This document shows, piece by piece, positions 22,888 to 31,845 of a stretch of DNA of 52,614 nucleotides (the first letter of the stretch is position 1; each line of letters begins with the position of its first letter). Made by a program: the position numbers and the translations under genes. The stretch is from positions 1 to 52,614 of the forward strand of contig JAKPDB010000113.1 of assembly GCA_029552985.1 (NCBI GenBank). The letters are read 5' to 3'. The DNA is from a bacterium (GTDB taxonomy: Bacteria; Ratteibacteria; UBA8468; B48-G9; DTJG01). The notes under the pieces are model-generated. The model searched no databases and was not told the DNA's origin. It saw only the letters and a list, made by a program, of their open reading frames with translations.

Positions 22888-23032
22888 TGGAGCGAAGTCA
22901 GGAATTGCGAGCAAGCGCAGCAATTCCAGCGGCTGGTTGCCAATGCGATGAATAAAGAGCATTGTATGGCAAGCCTGCCGAGTCGGTGAGGCAGGGCGGA
23001 TCGACCCGAGCCGCGGTGGGAGGCGAGGGCGC
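22888..23032 (+). mobile_element. GC-rich structured insert between tRNA-derived repeats
   Basis: 145 bases of about 62 % G+C by hand count, against a much lower local background. Three hairpins in tandem are visible: GGAATTGC/GCAATTCC (22901-22908, 22920-22927); TTGC..CAATGC with GCATTG..GCAA (22937-22946, 22959-22972); and CCTGCC/GGCAGG (22974-22979, 22990-22995). There is no coding potential. Duplicated tRNA 3' ends on both sides are the mark of site-specific integration, but the insert is far too small for an integrase. It may be a non-autonomous element or a structured RNA. Confidence 0.55.
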
Positions 23033-23081
23033 CGAATCCCTTATCCTCCAGTTATTTTTTTGTCCAAAAAGGGATTCGAAT
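23033..23081 (+). repeat. 49-base direct repeat, right copy
   Basis: Perfect copy of 22839-22887. On the minus strand it encodes the last 13 residues and the stop codon of the gene at 23041-23511. Confidence 0.95.
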
Positions 23082-23511
23082 ATTTCCTTCTAATCACAAT
23101 ACTGCATTTTGCCTTGTCGCATTTTGAAAGGTCTATGTGATACTCGTATCCAAGTGGCTCAAGTACTCTTCTATAAAGAACATCACAGTGCTGGCAGTAA
23201 TCACGGTATGGTTTCATGTGTTTTATCCTTAACAGTCTTCTTTTTGATGGACAATGATACATGATAATTTTGAAGATATTGTTTCTTTCGTCAAGTTCCA
23301 TTTTAAAATCTGCTGCTTCTTCATTCAATGTTTTTGACCAGTAAAGCCAGCATCCTTTGAGCTTGTATTTTTCGACAAGTTCTTTCAGATTTATAAGGTA
23401 ATTATCAGAAATATAATTCCAGAAATCAATCACTGCCTTTTTCCCAGCCTTCTTTTCAAGAAATTTAAAAAGTTCACTGTATGCAGGAATAAACTCTGTG
23501 CAGGATATCAC
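23041..23511 (-). CDS. Uncharacterised protein, paralogue of its upstream neighbour
   Basis: 156 residues, GTG start with AGGAGGAAACA before it and a four-base overlap with the neighbour's stop. It aligns with the product of 23508-23972 over most of its length: F-L-E-K-K-A-G-K-K-A-V-x-D near residue 18, a central C-P (Y-H-C-P-S-K-R-R), and I-V-I-R-R-K near the end. It has extra cysteines: Y-C-Q-H-C and K-C-D-K-A-K-C. Soluble, with no signal. The fold may relate to the L-2-amino-thiazoline-4-carboxylate hydrolase-like proteins, but I am not sure. Its C-terminal S-N-P-F-L-D-K-K-I-T-G-G comes from the tRNA-derived repeat. Confidence 0.75.
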   Translation of the reverse strand: MISCTEFIPAYSELFKFLEKKAGKKAVIDFWNYISDNYLINLKELVEKYKLKGCWLYWSKTLNEEAADFKMELDERNNIFKIIMYHCPSKRRLLRIKHMKPYRDYCQHCDVLYRRVLEPLGYEYHIDLSKCDKAKCSIVIRRKYSNPFLDKKITGG

Positions 23512-23972
23512 TGTTTCCTCCTGAAAATTAAGGTAGTCTTTCCTGTTTTCTTATCATAGTCATGCATTTCAAAAGAATATGAAGTGTTTTCAACAATTGT
23601 TTCATATACTGTTTTTGTTGTTTCTATAAATGATTTTGCAATAGCAATTTTTCGCTTCTTCATATATGAAATCGCAGGGCATTTTTCAATCTTTATTTTT
23701 AGTGTGCTTTCATCAAGATGACTTTCAATTTTTTCACCTTCTTTTTCATATGTTTGCTCGATATACTTTTTTAATGGTTTGAGCCCATTTTTTTTAATTT
23801 TTTCAATCAACGGTTTATAATAAGAACGAGAAAATTGCCGCAGGTAGTCTCTTACGGCTTCATTTCCATAATTTTTTTCAAGATATTTTATTCCTGTATT
23901 CATCGCAATATGGAAATCAGGATGGAAATACAAATTGTCTGATGCCTTTTTTCTTATAACGAGTTTTTTCAT
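23508..23972 (-). CDS. Uncharacterised protein, first of a paralogous pair
   Basis: About 154 residues from the ATG at 23972, which has TTGAGG before it; a TTG at 23984 overlapping the aldolase stop is the alternative. Y-L-E-K-N-Y-G-N-E-A-V-R-D-Y, the central K-C-P-A-I-S-Y and the C-terminal L-I-F-R-R-K match the downstream paralogue. Only the C-P cysteine is kept, so the extra cysteines belong to the other copy. Soluble and rich in Lys/Glu. The two proteins may form a heterodimer acting on a product of the aldolase/sialidase genes; this is inferred from gene order only. Confidence 0.75.
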   Translation of the reverse strand: MKKLVIRKKASDNLYFHPDFHIAMNTGIKYLEKNYGNEAVRDYLRQFSRSYYKPLIEKIKKNGLKPLKKYIEQTYEKEGEKIESHLDESTLKIKIEKCPAISYMKKRKIAIAKSFIETTKTVYETIVENTSYSFEMHDYDKKTGKTTLIFRRKQ

Positions 23973-23980
23973 ACACTGCC

Positions 23981-24916
23981 TCAATAAGGAATCAATAGAT
24001 TTTGATATTGTTTGAAAATCCTGTCAATGGCTTTCTCACATTGTTTGTCGAGCGTATATTGATAGAGATTTTTCCATGTTTTAAATATCCCCATTTTCAT
24101 CAGAAGATATTTTTCTCCAGCAAGCCACGAACGGATTTTTTTCCCTCCATATACAGCATACATGATTTTATTCATCAGGTTCTGCAGTTTTTCAGCTTCA
24201 GAAATGTCTCCCATTTTTACTGCATTGATAATTCTTGAAGCAATATATCCATTGAATACGCCACCACCAAGAAGCAGTCCATCGTATCCTGCCTGAAGAT
24301 ACCTGACACATTGAAATTCATTTCCATTAAAAAGTCGCAGACGCTTATTTTTTCTTCTTGCCATGAGAGCAAGTTTCATTCTGGCTTCATCGCTTGAACT
24401 ATCTTTAATGATAATAATTTTTCTACTTGTGTAAAGTTTTTTCAAGACCATGATAGGAATTTCGACAGATGAGTATTTCCCCCTATCATAGATTCCAACT
24501 GGTAAATGTATATTTTCCAGGACACTATCATATAGATTGAAAATCCTTTCTGGTTCTGGCCTGACGAAAAAATAGGGTGAGCTGATGATGAAAATATCAA
24601 TGCCAGTGTCAGAAAATTTCCTTGCATTTTCTAACATCTGCTGGCTTGAATTATCTGTTATCTGTACAGCAATTGCCATTCTTCCTTTATTACATTTTAC
24701 AACCTGTTTTACAAGTTCTATTTTCTGTTGTTCTGTAAGACATGGACCCTCGCCATTTGTGCCGAGCAAGAAAAGACCATTGATACCAATTTTTATATGA
24801 TGCTCAACCATTTTTTCAATTGAATCATGGTCAATTTGCATTTTTTCATTAAATGGTGTTGGGACAGCAGACCAGACACCACAGAGTTTTTCGTAAAGCG
24901 CTTTTGAAATTTTCAT
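23981..24916 (-). CDS. DapA/NanA-family aldolase (dihydrodipicolinate synthase-like)
   Basis: 311 residues. W-S-A-V-P-T-P-F opens the barrel; L-G-T-N-G-E-G-P is the pyruvate-carboxylate loop; I-Y-D-R-G carries the catalytic Tyr without the usual Pro; I-I-K-D-S-S-S-D has the Schiff-base Lys (about residue 168). Members split pyruvate from sialic acid, keto-sugar acids or condense it with semialdehydes. The sialidase-like gene overlapping upstream by four bases suggests a sialic-acid or keto-sugar role over lysine synthesis. The true substrate cannot be read from the motifs. Confidence 0.82.
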   Translation of the reverse strand: MKISKALYEKLCGVWSAVPTPFNEKMQIDHDSIEKMVEHHIKIGINGLFLLGTNGEGPCLTEQQKIELVKQVVKCNKGRMAIAVQITDNSSQQMLENARKFSDTGIDIFIISSPYFFVRPEPERIFNLYDSVLENIHLPVGIYDRGKYSSVEIPIMVLKKLYTSRKIIIIKDSSSDEARMKLALMARRKNKRLRLFNGNEFQCVRYLQAGYDGLLLGGGVFNGYIASRIINAVKMGDISEAEKLQNLMNKIMYAVYGGKKIRSWLAGEKYLLMKMGIFKTWKNLYQYTLDKQCEKAIDRIFKQYQNLLIPY

Positions 24917-26025
24917 ATTATCTCCTTAATCAAAAACCAGCGAATGATTGAAACACACTTTTCATAACACCAGAAAGTGAGGAAAATTGAGCCGTCAAGT
25001 AATCTTATCATTGATGGAGCTCCGAACCTGAGTACATGAAAATCTGTTGCAGGGTTCTTTGTGTTACCCGTCAATCCCGAGGCATTTGCTCCCCATAGTG
25101 GAATTTGCTGTTCTGTAACCCAGTGCATTTTTTCTATTCGGAAAATGGCTGCCCACAGGCCCGGTTTATCCAATCTTCTATAGACATTCAATAATTTTCC
25201 ATTTTTGAGAACAATCGGAGTAAGGGTTTGTCCATGGAGGTCAGTGGTAAGGGGTTCTGTCCATGTTTTGCCCCTGTCTTTACTGAGTGCAAAATGGTTT
25301 GGAAGGTCAATGTTATTTTTTTCATCATACGTCCAGGCGACAGCGACCAGATTCCCGTCTGGCATTTCAATGATTTTTGATTCCCAGAAGATAATACCTT
25401 TGCTATAGGCGTCCATCACCACTGCACATTCGTTCCAGTTTTTTCCTTTGTCCCTTGAAATAAGAGCAATTGCTTTCATTCCTGATGGACAACTGCCATC
25501 CCATGCTTTCCATGTTGATGTGGGTATAAGCCATGTACCATCAGAAAGAACTGTGACAGGTGAGCACAATTCAAAACATGGTCCGATAATAGGTGGAATG
25601 ATTTGTTGTGGAACAGAAAATGTTTCACCACCGTTAGAAGAAAAAATGAGATAAAAGGTTGTTGGCACAAAGCCAATTGTTTCAGGATTTGTTAATCCTT
25701 CTTCGGTATGATCAGTTCTATCATAAATGCATGTTAGAATAACAAGTCCTCTGTCAGGTAATGCTGTAATTCGTGAAGCATCTGATGTGATTTTGTTTTT
25801 CGTTTCATTAAGTAATCTTCCTGCGTAACTCCAGGTCTTGCCGTTATCGTTTGAGAAAGAGTAATGAGTATGCAAATTAATGGCTTCAAATGCTTCGCCA
25901 ATCGCGTAAACTGCAATCAGTTTACCGTCAGACAATTGCGCAACAGATGGAAAATAAGCATGCTTGCTTTTAAGGTATGGCTTTGGGTTTGAGTATAATA
26001 GGCCTGTTTCGATAATGTTTATCAT
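24913..26025 (-). CDS. Sialidase-like BNR/Asp-box six-bladed propeller protein
   Basis: 370 residues. Four Asp-box-like motifs are visible: S-N-D-N-G-K-T-W, S-S-N-G-G-E-T-F, S-R-D-K-G-K-N-W and S-K-D-R-G-K-T-W. No signal peptide is present, so the protein is probably cytosolic and would act on imported oligosaccharides. Exo-alpha-sialidase is the usual annotation, but related propellers cleave other sugars. It is the first gene of a four-gene overlapping operon with the aldolase and the two unknown proteins. The promoter must lie in the 52-base gap to divergent tatD. Confidence 0.72.
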   Translation of the reverse strand: MINIIETGLLYSNPKPYLKSKHAYFPSVAQLSDGKLIAVYAIGEAFEAINLHTHYSFSNDNGKTWSYAGRLLNETKNKITSDASRITALPDRGLVILTCIYDRTDHTEEGLTNPETIGFVPTTFYLIFSSNGGETFSVPQQIIPPIIGPCFELCSPVTVLSDGTWLIPTSTWKAWDGSCPSGMKAIALISRDKGKNWNECAVVMDAYSKGIIFWESKIIEMPDGNLVAVAWTYDEKNNIDLPNHFALSKDRGKTWTEPLTTDLHGQTLTPIVLKNGKLLNVYRRLDKPGLWAAIFRIEKMHWVTEQQIPLWGANASGLTGNTKNPATDFHVLRFGAPSMIRLLDGSIFLTFWCYEKCVSIIRWFLIKEII

Positions 26026-26077
26026 GGTAAAATTATAGGATATAAAAACGTCTGTGTAAACACAAGAAGGTGAAACG

Positions 26078-26845
26078 ATGTTTGCTGATACACACTGTCA
26101 TTTGGATTTTCCGGATTTTGACGCAGATCGTAAGCGTGTAATAGAGCAGGCATTTGCTGAGAAAATATGTTTGATTATCAATCCAGGCACTGATTTGTTT
26201 TCAAGCAAAAGAGCGTGTGAAATTGCGCGGGAGTTTGATTTTGTCTATGCTGCAACAGGGATTCATCCGCACAACGCTGAGCTTGTAAGCGATGATGTTT
26301 TTTATCAGTGTATGAAACTTGTTGAAAACAATAAGGTAATTGCCATTGGTGAAACAGGTCTTGATTTTTTCTATCAAAATTCAAAGAAGGAAGATCAGAT
26401 TGAGTTGTTCAGAAAACACATAAGATTTGCGACAAAGTTTGACTTTCCATTGATTGTTCACCAGCGTGAAGCAGAAAACGAGACCATACAAATTTTTGAA
26501 AGTGAAAGGCACCCTTCAAAAGTTGTATTCCATTGTTTCAGCGGAGATGAGAAAATGCTTGAATGGGTGATGGCATCTGGATTTTATGTTTCGTTTACCG
26601 GTATTATTACTTTTCGCAATGCTGCTAATGTAAGAAAATTAGTAGAAAAAGTCAATCCTGACAGGGTGTTTTTTGAAACAGATGCTCCATATCTTGCTCC
26701 GCATCCATACAGGGGAAAAAGAAATGAACCACGTTTTGTCAGGTTTGTTGTTGAGGAATTTGCAAGAATTAAAAAACTTTCGACCCACGAAATTGCAGAA
26801 ATTACCACGCAAAATGCGATGAAATTTTTCGGTATCAAAATCTGA
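26078..26845 (+). CDS. tatD: TatD-family metal-dependent DNase
   Basis: 255 residues. All metal motifs are present: F-A-D-T-H-C-H-L-D at the N-terminus, G-E-T-G-L-D-F-F, V-H-Q-R-E-A, F-H-C-F-S-G and F-E-T-D-A-P-Y-L-A-P. A cytosolic nuclease acting in DNA repair or 3'-5' trimming. AGAAGGTGA precedes the ATG. The mtaB gene begins one base after its TGA, so the two are co-translated. Confidence 0.94.
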   Translation: MFADTHCHLDFPDFDADRKRVIEQAFAEKICLIINPGTDLFSSKRACEIAREFDFVYAATGIHPHNAELVSDDVFYQCMKLVENNKVIAIGETGLDFFYQNSKKEDQIELFRKHIRFATKFDFPLIVHQREAENETIQIFESERHPSKVVFHCFSGDEKMLEWVMASGFYVSFTGIITFRNAANVRKLVEKVNPDRVFFETDAPYLAPHPYRGKRNEPRFVRFVVEEFARIKKLSTHEIAEITTQNAMKFFGIKI

Positions 26846-26846
26846 C

Positions 26847-28076
26847 ATGGAAAAAATAAGAATTTTTACCTTTGGATGTAAAGCAAACCAGTATGACGGT
26901 CAGGTTTTCAGGGAATTGTTATCAAGGCAGGGCTATGAAGTTGTGGACACATCCTATGACATTGCCTTAATTAATACCTGTTGTGTGACAAAAAGGGCAG
27001 AAAACGAAGCGAGAAAATTGACCAAGAAACTATTAAAAAATGGAAAAACTGTATGGGTAACTGGTTGCTGGGTTGAAAAGGATGACCTACCTTCATTGTT
27101 TCCTGAAATTAAAGTATTTCGCAGGAACCAATTATACTACGAGGCAAAGACTTCTGGAATAAGGGGCATTGAGAGTTTTTATGGTCATACCCGGGCTTTT
27201 GTAAAAGTCGTTGATGGATGTGAAAACTTTTGTACCTATTGCATTGTTCCTTATGTGAGAGGAAAAATCAAAAGCAGACAGATTGACGAAATTGCCGGTG
27301 AAATCAGGACTTTAATAGACAATGGTTTTCGTGAGGTTGTTCTTACAGGCATCGACCTTGGAAGTTATGGAAAAGATACTGGCTCTGACCTGGTAGAGTT
27401 GATACAAAAAATCAGTGTGATCGAAGGACTGGCAAGATTCAGAGTGAGTTCAATTGAAATGTTTTATATCACAGATAAACTTTTAGAAACTCTGGTACAC
27501 TGTGAAAATTTCTGTCCTTCGTTTCATGTTCCTCTCCAGAGTGGTTCTTCCAGAATTCTTGAAAAAATGGGTCGGCCTTATAAGTATCATGAGTATAAGG
27601 AACGTCTGGATAAAATCAGGTCAGTCTTTCCATCTGCTGGTTTTAGTACTGATATTATGGTTGGGTTTCCGGGAGAAACCGAACAGGATTTTGAAATGAG
27701 TATTAAGGCGATTTTAGAGTGTAAGTTTTTGAAGGTTCATGTGTTTCCGTTCAGTCCACATTCTCAAACACCTGCATCGCATCTACCGGAAATGATTTCT
27801 GAGAAAAAGAAAAAAGAAAGAGTCTTGAAAATGATTGAAGTAGCGGATTTAGTTTCCAGTGAGGTCAAAAGGTCATTTATTGGTAAAAAGAGTATTGTGC
27901 TTATTGAACGAAAAATCAACCAGTTGTGGTCTGGGTATACTGAAAATTACATTCCTGCAATTATCAATTCAAAGAGAAATCTTTGTGGTACACTTGTCGA
28001 AATATGTCCTGAATCAATGATGAAACTGGAAAATGTGGAATACCTGTATTCAAAGAAATTTTCTATTTTGCCATAA
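26847..28076 (+). CDS. mtaB: tRNA t6A37 methylthiotransferase MtaB
   Basis: 409 residues. The N-terminal UPF0004 domain has C-K-A-N-Q-Y-D, N-T-C-C-V-T and V-T-G-C-W, supplying the auxiliary cluster. The radical-SAM triad is C-E-N-F-C-T-Y-C (about residue 125). A C-terminal TRAM-like part follows. The opening F-T-F-G-C-K-A-N-Q favours MtaB (ms2t6A) over MiaB or RimO. Its 3' end overlaps convergent folE by 14 bases. Confidence 0.92.
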   Translation: MEKIRIFTFGCKANQYDGQVFRELLSRQGYEVVDTSYDIALINTCCVTKRAENEARKLTKKLLKNGKTVWVTGCWVEKDDLPSLFPEIKVFRRNQLYYEAKTSGIRGIESFYGHTRAFVKVVDGCENFCTYCIVPYVRGKIKSRQIDEIAGEIRTLIDNGFREVVLTGIDLGSYGKDTGSDLVELIQKISVIEGLARFRVSSIEMFYITDKLLETLVHCENFCPSFHVPLQSGSSRILEKMGRPYKYHEYKERLDKIRSVFPSAGFSTDIMVGFPGETEQDFEMSIKAILECKFLKVHVFPFSPHSQTPASHLPEMISEKKKKERVLKMIEVADLVSSEVKRSFIGKKSIVLIERKINQLWSGYTENYIPAIINSKRNLCGTLVEICPESMMKLENVEYLYSKKFSILP

Positions 28077-28635
28077 TAAGATTAAGGGCTTCAGACCTTG
28101 TTCTGATGTCTCTTAAGAAAATTCCGCGCATTGCAGATGTAACAATTTTTGTACCAGGTTTTTTTACCCCCCTCATAATCATGCACATATGTTCTGCTTC
28201 AATTACAACCATTGCTCCCTGTGGTTGCAATACCTTCATGATTGTATCAACAATCTGATTTGTAAGTCTTTCCTGAACCTGTGGTCTTTTTGCATAGACA
28301 TCAACCAATCTTGCAAGTTTGCTGATGCCAACAATTCTTTTGCCATCAGGAAGATAAGCAATGTGAGCGTGTCCAAAAAACGGAAGAAGATGGTGTTCGC
28401 ACATTGAATACAGGGGTATTTCTTTGAGCAGGACCAGTTCATTGTACTCTTCATGAAAAACTTTGCCGAGAACATCTTCAGGATTGGTGTGGATACCGGA
28501 AAAGATGTCGCAATACATTCTCGCAACTCTTCTGGGTGTATCCTTCAGCCCTTTTCTTGAAGGGTCTTCGCCGATGGCTTTGATAATGTTTTTTATGGAT
28601 TTTTCAATTTCCTTCTCTGGCAGGTTCCTGCTCAT
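28063..28635 (-). CDS. folE: GTP cyclohydrolase I
   Basis: 190 residues from the ATG at 28635, which has GGAGG five bases before it. [15 protein letters not shown] and [12 protein letters not shown] hold the zinc Cys/His ligands; the catalytic His follows in G-H-A-H-I-A-Y. It makes dihydroneopterin triphosphate for folate and, via QueD, for queuosine, which fits the QueH gene at 13088. It is the last gene of the nth-folE operon and overlaps ftsH by 32 bases. Confidence 0.95.
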   Translation of the reverse strand: MSRNLPEKEIEKSIKNIIKAIGEDPSRKGLKDTPRRVARMYCDIFSGIHTNPEDVLGKVFHEEYNELVLLKEIPLYSMCEHHLLPFFGHAHIAYLPDGKRIVGISKLARLVDVYAKRPQVQERLTNQIVDTIMKVLQPQGAMVVIEAEHMCMIMRGVKKPGTKIVTSAMRGIFLRDIRTRSEALNLIMAK

Positions 28636-30439
28636 GTTCGCCTCCAAGAATTTTTCGTATCTGTTCAGAATTTAGTGTTTCATGCTCAAGAAGTTCTTTT
28701 ACAAGTAAATCAAGTTTTTCACGATTTTTCATAATAATTTCATACGCAGTTTCCGACGCCTTTTCAAGGATTGATTTTATTTCATTATCGATTTCCTGAC
28801 TTGTGGCTTCGCTTAAATTTCTCTGCTGAACAAGGTCTCTTCCAAGAAAAACTGCCTCATGCTCTTTGAAACTTACTGGTCCAAGCTTTTCACTCATTCC
28901 CCATTCACAAACCATTTTTCTTGCTATCTCTGTTGCCACTCTCAGATCATTTTCACTTCCAGTAAACATCTTTCCGAACACGATTTTTTCTGTAACCCGT
29001 CCTGCAAGGAGAGAAGCAAGGGTGTTTCTGAAGTATGTGTCGCTTTCAATGAATTTATCTTTTTCAGGAAGAACATGTGTGATTCCAAGCGCCTGACCAT
29101 GAGGAATAATGGTGACTTTATGAACAGGATGCAATTCTGGTAATGAGAGTTGAACGATTGTATGACCTGCTTCATGGTATGCAATGATTTTTTTCTCTTC
29201 TTCGCTGATTACCAGACTTTTTCTCTCAACTCCCATAAGAATTTTGTCTTTTGCCGCTTCAAATTCTTCCATATCTATTTGATTTTTATTTCTTCGCGCT
29301 GCAAGCAGGGCTGCCTCATTTGCGATATTTGCCAGGTCAGCTCCAGAAAGTCCTGGGGTACTCCTTGCGATGACAGAAAGGTCAACTGTTGGAGCAAGGG
29401 GTTTATTTCTTGTGTGCACTTTAAGTATGGCTTCTCTTTCTCTGATATCCGGAAGCCCCACTACTACGGTCCTGTCAAATCTTCCTGGTCGTGTGAGAGC
29501 AGGGTCCAGAACATCAGGCCTGTTGGTTGCAGCCATTACAATAATTCCCTGATCTGTAACAAATCCATCCATTTCAACAAGAAGCTGGTTCAGTGTTTGT
29601 TCCCTTTCATCGTGCCCACCGCCAAGCCCTGCAAATCTCTGCCTGCCAACCGCATCAATTTCGTCAATAAAAACAATGGAGGGCGCAAGCCGTTTTGCCT
29701 GCCTGAACAGATCCCTTACTCTTGCTGCGCCAACCCCGACAAACATTTCCACAAAATCAGAGCCGCTCATACCAAGAAACGGTACTCCTGCTTCTCCTGC
29801 AACCGCTTTTGCAAGAAGAGTTTTCCCTGTTCCTGGAGGACCTATCAGAAGTACGCCCTTTGGGATTTTGCCGCCAAGTCGCTGGAACTTTTTCGGGTCT
29901 TTCAGGAATTCAATAATTTCTTTTAATTCTTCCTTTGCTTCTTCAGAGCCAGCGACATCCGCAAATGTGATTTTGTTCTTACTGTCAGGCATTGTTGGTC
30001 TGCTGCGGCTGAAAGAAAAAACCTTATTGCTTTCGCTTGTTGCCTGCCTGTTTATCAGGAAAAGGAAAAACCCGACAATTAAAATTACAGGTATCAAATT
30101 TATAAAAAGTCCAGCCCAGAAGTCAGATGCAGGTTCAACCTTAAAAGATGTTTTATTTTCACGCAGAATTTTTATTAGGTCAGGGTCTTCGCCTGCATAT
30201 GTTTGAAATTTTGTTCCATCTTTCAAACTTCCATATACATAGCCGCGCTTAATAAGTAATGTTCCCTGAACATTTCCATTTTCTACCTCTTCAATAAAAT
30301 CACTGTAGTTTAAGGTTTTCCTGTTTTCTGACATCATTGTTCCTGTTCTGACAACAAGAAACAACAGTACCCCCAGCAACAACCACATAACAATTCCTCT
30401 CAGGAATGTTTCTTTTGGCAATTCAGGTTTCTTTTCCAT
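28604..30439 (-). CDS. ftsH: ATP-dependent zinc metalloprotease FtsH
   Basis: 611 residues. Two transmembrane helices (about 14-30 and 110-128) flank the periplasmic domain. Walker [11 protein letters not shown], Walker [11 protein letters not shown], the second region of homology [12 protein letters not shown], and protease H-E-A-G-H are all intact. It degrades membrane and regulatory proteins, notably LpxC in LPS-bearing cells. It overlaps the thiE-like gene by 17 bases. Confidence 0.97.
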   Translation of the reverse strand: MEKKPELPKETFLRGIVMWLLLGVLLFLVVRTGTMMSENRKTLNYSDFIEEVENGNVQGTLLIKRGYVYGSLKDGTKFQTYAGEDPDLIKILRENKTSFKVEPASDFWAGLFINLIPVILIVGFFLFLINRQATSESNKVFSFSRSRPTMPDSKNKITFADVAGSEEAKEELKEIIEFLKDPKKFQRLGGKIPKGVLLIGPPGTGKTLLAKAVAGEAGVPFLGMSGSDFVEMFVGVGAARVRDLFRQAKRLAPSIVFIDEIDAVGRQRFAGLGGGHDEREQTLNQLLVEMDGFVTDQGIIVMAATNRPDVLDPALTRPGRFDRTVVVGLPDIREREAILKVHTRNKPLAPTVDLSVIARSTPGLSGADLANIANEAALLAARRNKNQIDMEEFEAAKDKILMGVERKSLVISEEEKKIIAYHEAGHTIVQLSLPELHPVHKVTIIPHGQALGITHVLPEKDKFIESDTYFRNTLASLLAGRVTEKIVFGKMFTGSENDLRVATEIARKMVCEWGMSEKLGPVSFKEHEAVFLGRDLVQQRNLSEATSQEIDNEIKSILEKASETAYEIIMKNREKLDLLVKELLEHETLNSEQIRKILGGEHEQEPAREGN

Positions 30440-31379
30440 ACAGTTCCTTTACCAGTCCAGTTATTTCTATAATTTCCTGCGGGATATCGCTTTTTATAAT
30501 CACGCCATCAGCACCCTGTTCTATTGCTTTTTTTGCTTCCTGGCGGGAATTGACTATCGCTGCAATCAATAATTTAATGTTTTTTTTGTGTTTCGTCAAG
30601 AGTCGAACAATCTCACAGTAATTATAAAATGCGATATAAGAAGCACCAGTATCATGAAATTTTTGCAATTTTACATCACGCGCTGCTACACCTATGATTT
30701 TGCCTGGAATGATTTTACTCGCGTGTTCTGGACTCATTGCTTCAGGTTCAAGATGCACTCCATCAACATTTGCCACCAGTGCAATGTCAGGTCTATCTTC
30801 AACAAGTACGATTGCTTTTTTTGCGGCATTTTTTATTTTTTTAAGATGTTCCAAACATGTTTTTATGTTTCTTCCGGGTTTCATAATGAAAATATCTGTT
30901 GAGATTTTTTTGATAATCTCGAGACCGATATCAGTCTCTGTATAAATTCCTGAAAAATGGGCTGGGACTTTATGGTCAGGAATCCTGGTAATAATTTGCT
31001 GTTCTATGTCATAAATTTTAAATCTCAATGCCTGCCAGGTACCTGTGCTATCAGGACTGACAATTCTTGAGCATTCTTCGATACATCTTAGACCCTCTTC
31101 TGCCCTCATGAAATTGCGAATCAAAATTTGTTTTAATGTTTCTGCACTGTAGGGTTGATTTCGCTTGCCATGGTCAGTAGTTACATCTCTTGCTGTAAGC
31201 GCGCGATATCCGAAAGTTTTAAAATATTCATTACTGAGAAGATGTTTTATGCTTCTAATTTTTGAACTTACATTTTTGCCTGCGTCAGAAAACCTTAAAG
31301 TATCTTCTATCACCCTTAATGCTTCTCTTACCCTATTAAAATTTGCATCTATAATTCTAAGTGGATTAGCAATTTTCAT
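30423..31379 (-). CDS. ThiE-like protein with N-terminal extension, eroded active site
   Basis: 318 residues. The N-terminal part (about 1-125) opens R-I-I-D-A-N-F-N-R-V-R-E-A-L-R-V-I-E-D, a domain found fused before thiamine-phosphate synthase in several phyla. The C-terminal barrel (about 130-310) is ThiE-like, with V-D-G-V-H-L-E-P-E and G-A-D-G-V-I-I. The usual H-L-G-Q-x-D, G-x-S-x-H and G-P-V/I-F-x-T-x-T-K motifs are altered (H-L-E-P-E-A; G-V-A-A-R-D-V) or not recognisable. It may be a diverged or inactive synthase. No other thiamine gene is nearby. Confidence 0.7.
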   Translation of the reverse strand: MKIANPLRIIDANFNRVREALRVIEDTLRFSDAGKNVSSKIRSIKHLLSNEYFKTFGYRALTARDVTTDHGKRNQPYSAETLKQILIRNFMRAEEGLRCIEECSRIVSPDSTGTWQALRFKIYDIEQQIITRIPDHKVPAHFSGIYTETDIGLEIIKKISTDIFIMKPGRNIKTCLEHLKKIKNAAKKAIVLVEDRPDIALVANVDGVHLEPEAMSPEHASKIIPGKIIGVAARDVKLQKFHDTGASYIAFYNYCEIVRLLTKHKKNIKLLIAAIVNSRQEAKKAIEQGADGVIIKSDIPQEIIEITGLVKELYGKET

Positions 31380-31845
31380 GAACCTTTTTTATTATGCCTG
31401 TGGTTGATTTTCCTTTTAAAAGGGGGACTCTCAACACCTTGCCTTTGTATGACCTGACGATGTCTTCTCCCACAATTTCACCGTGTTTGTAATCCGCTCC
31501 TTTTACCAGGATGTCGGGTTTTATCGCGTTGATCACGCGCGCCGGGGTTTCTTCATTGAATATTACGCAGTAGTCTACACAGGATAAACCTGAAAGAAGA
31601 TATGCTCTGTCTTTTTCTGAAATAATGGGCCGATTACTGCCTTTTAATTTTCTTACTGACTCATCGCTATTTAATCCCACTATCAAAATGTCCCCTTTCT
31701 TTTTTGCCTTTTCAAGAAGATGAAGATGCCCTGCGTGAAGGATGTCAAAACAGCCGTTTGTAAACACAATCTTCTTTTTTTGAATTTTTAGATTTTTTAC
31801 AATTTTCTGTAATGTTTTCAGTGACTTAATTTTTTTCGACTTCAT
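31366..31845 (-). CDS. rfaE2: D-glycero-beta-D-manno-heptose 1-phosphate adenylyltransferase
   Basis: About 159 residues from the ATG at 31845; the frame is open 150 bases further but that part lies within gmhA. V-F-T-N-G-C-F-D-I-L-H-A-G-H is the nucleotidyltransferase signature, with S-T-T-G-I-I-K near the end. It is the stand-alone C-terminal half of HldE. It makes ADP-heptose for the LPS inner core. Co-located gmhA, overlapping by 20 bases, performs the first step of the same pathway. Confidence 0.92.
   Translation of the reverse strand: MKSKKIKSLKTLQKIVKNLKIQKKKIVFTNGCFDILHAGHLHLLEKAKKKGDILIVGLNSDESVRKLKGSNRPIISEKDRAYLLSGLSCVDYCVIFNEETPARVINAIKPDILVKGADYKHGEIVGEDIVRSYKGKVLRVPLLKGKSTTGIIKKVHENC

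Noticed and set aside
22777-22989. 70-codon frame over tRNA-Ala and the GC-rich insert
   Set aside because: It lies across the tRNA and hairpins, and its composition follows the RNA structure, not a protein.
29150-29926. 258-codon frame opposite ftsH
   Set aside because: It is a shadow of the highly conserved ftsH reading frame, with a Cys/Lys/Phe-rich composition and no family motif.
30423-31379. TPP riboswitch for the thiE-like gene
   Set aside because: The gene starts 14 bases inside the rfaE2 frame in a tight operon, leaving no untranslated leader to hold one.
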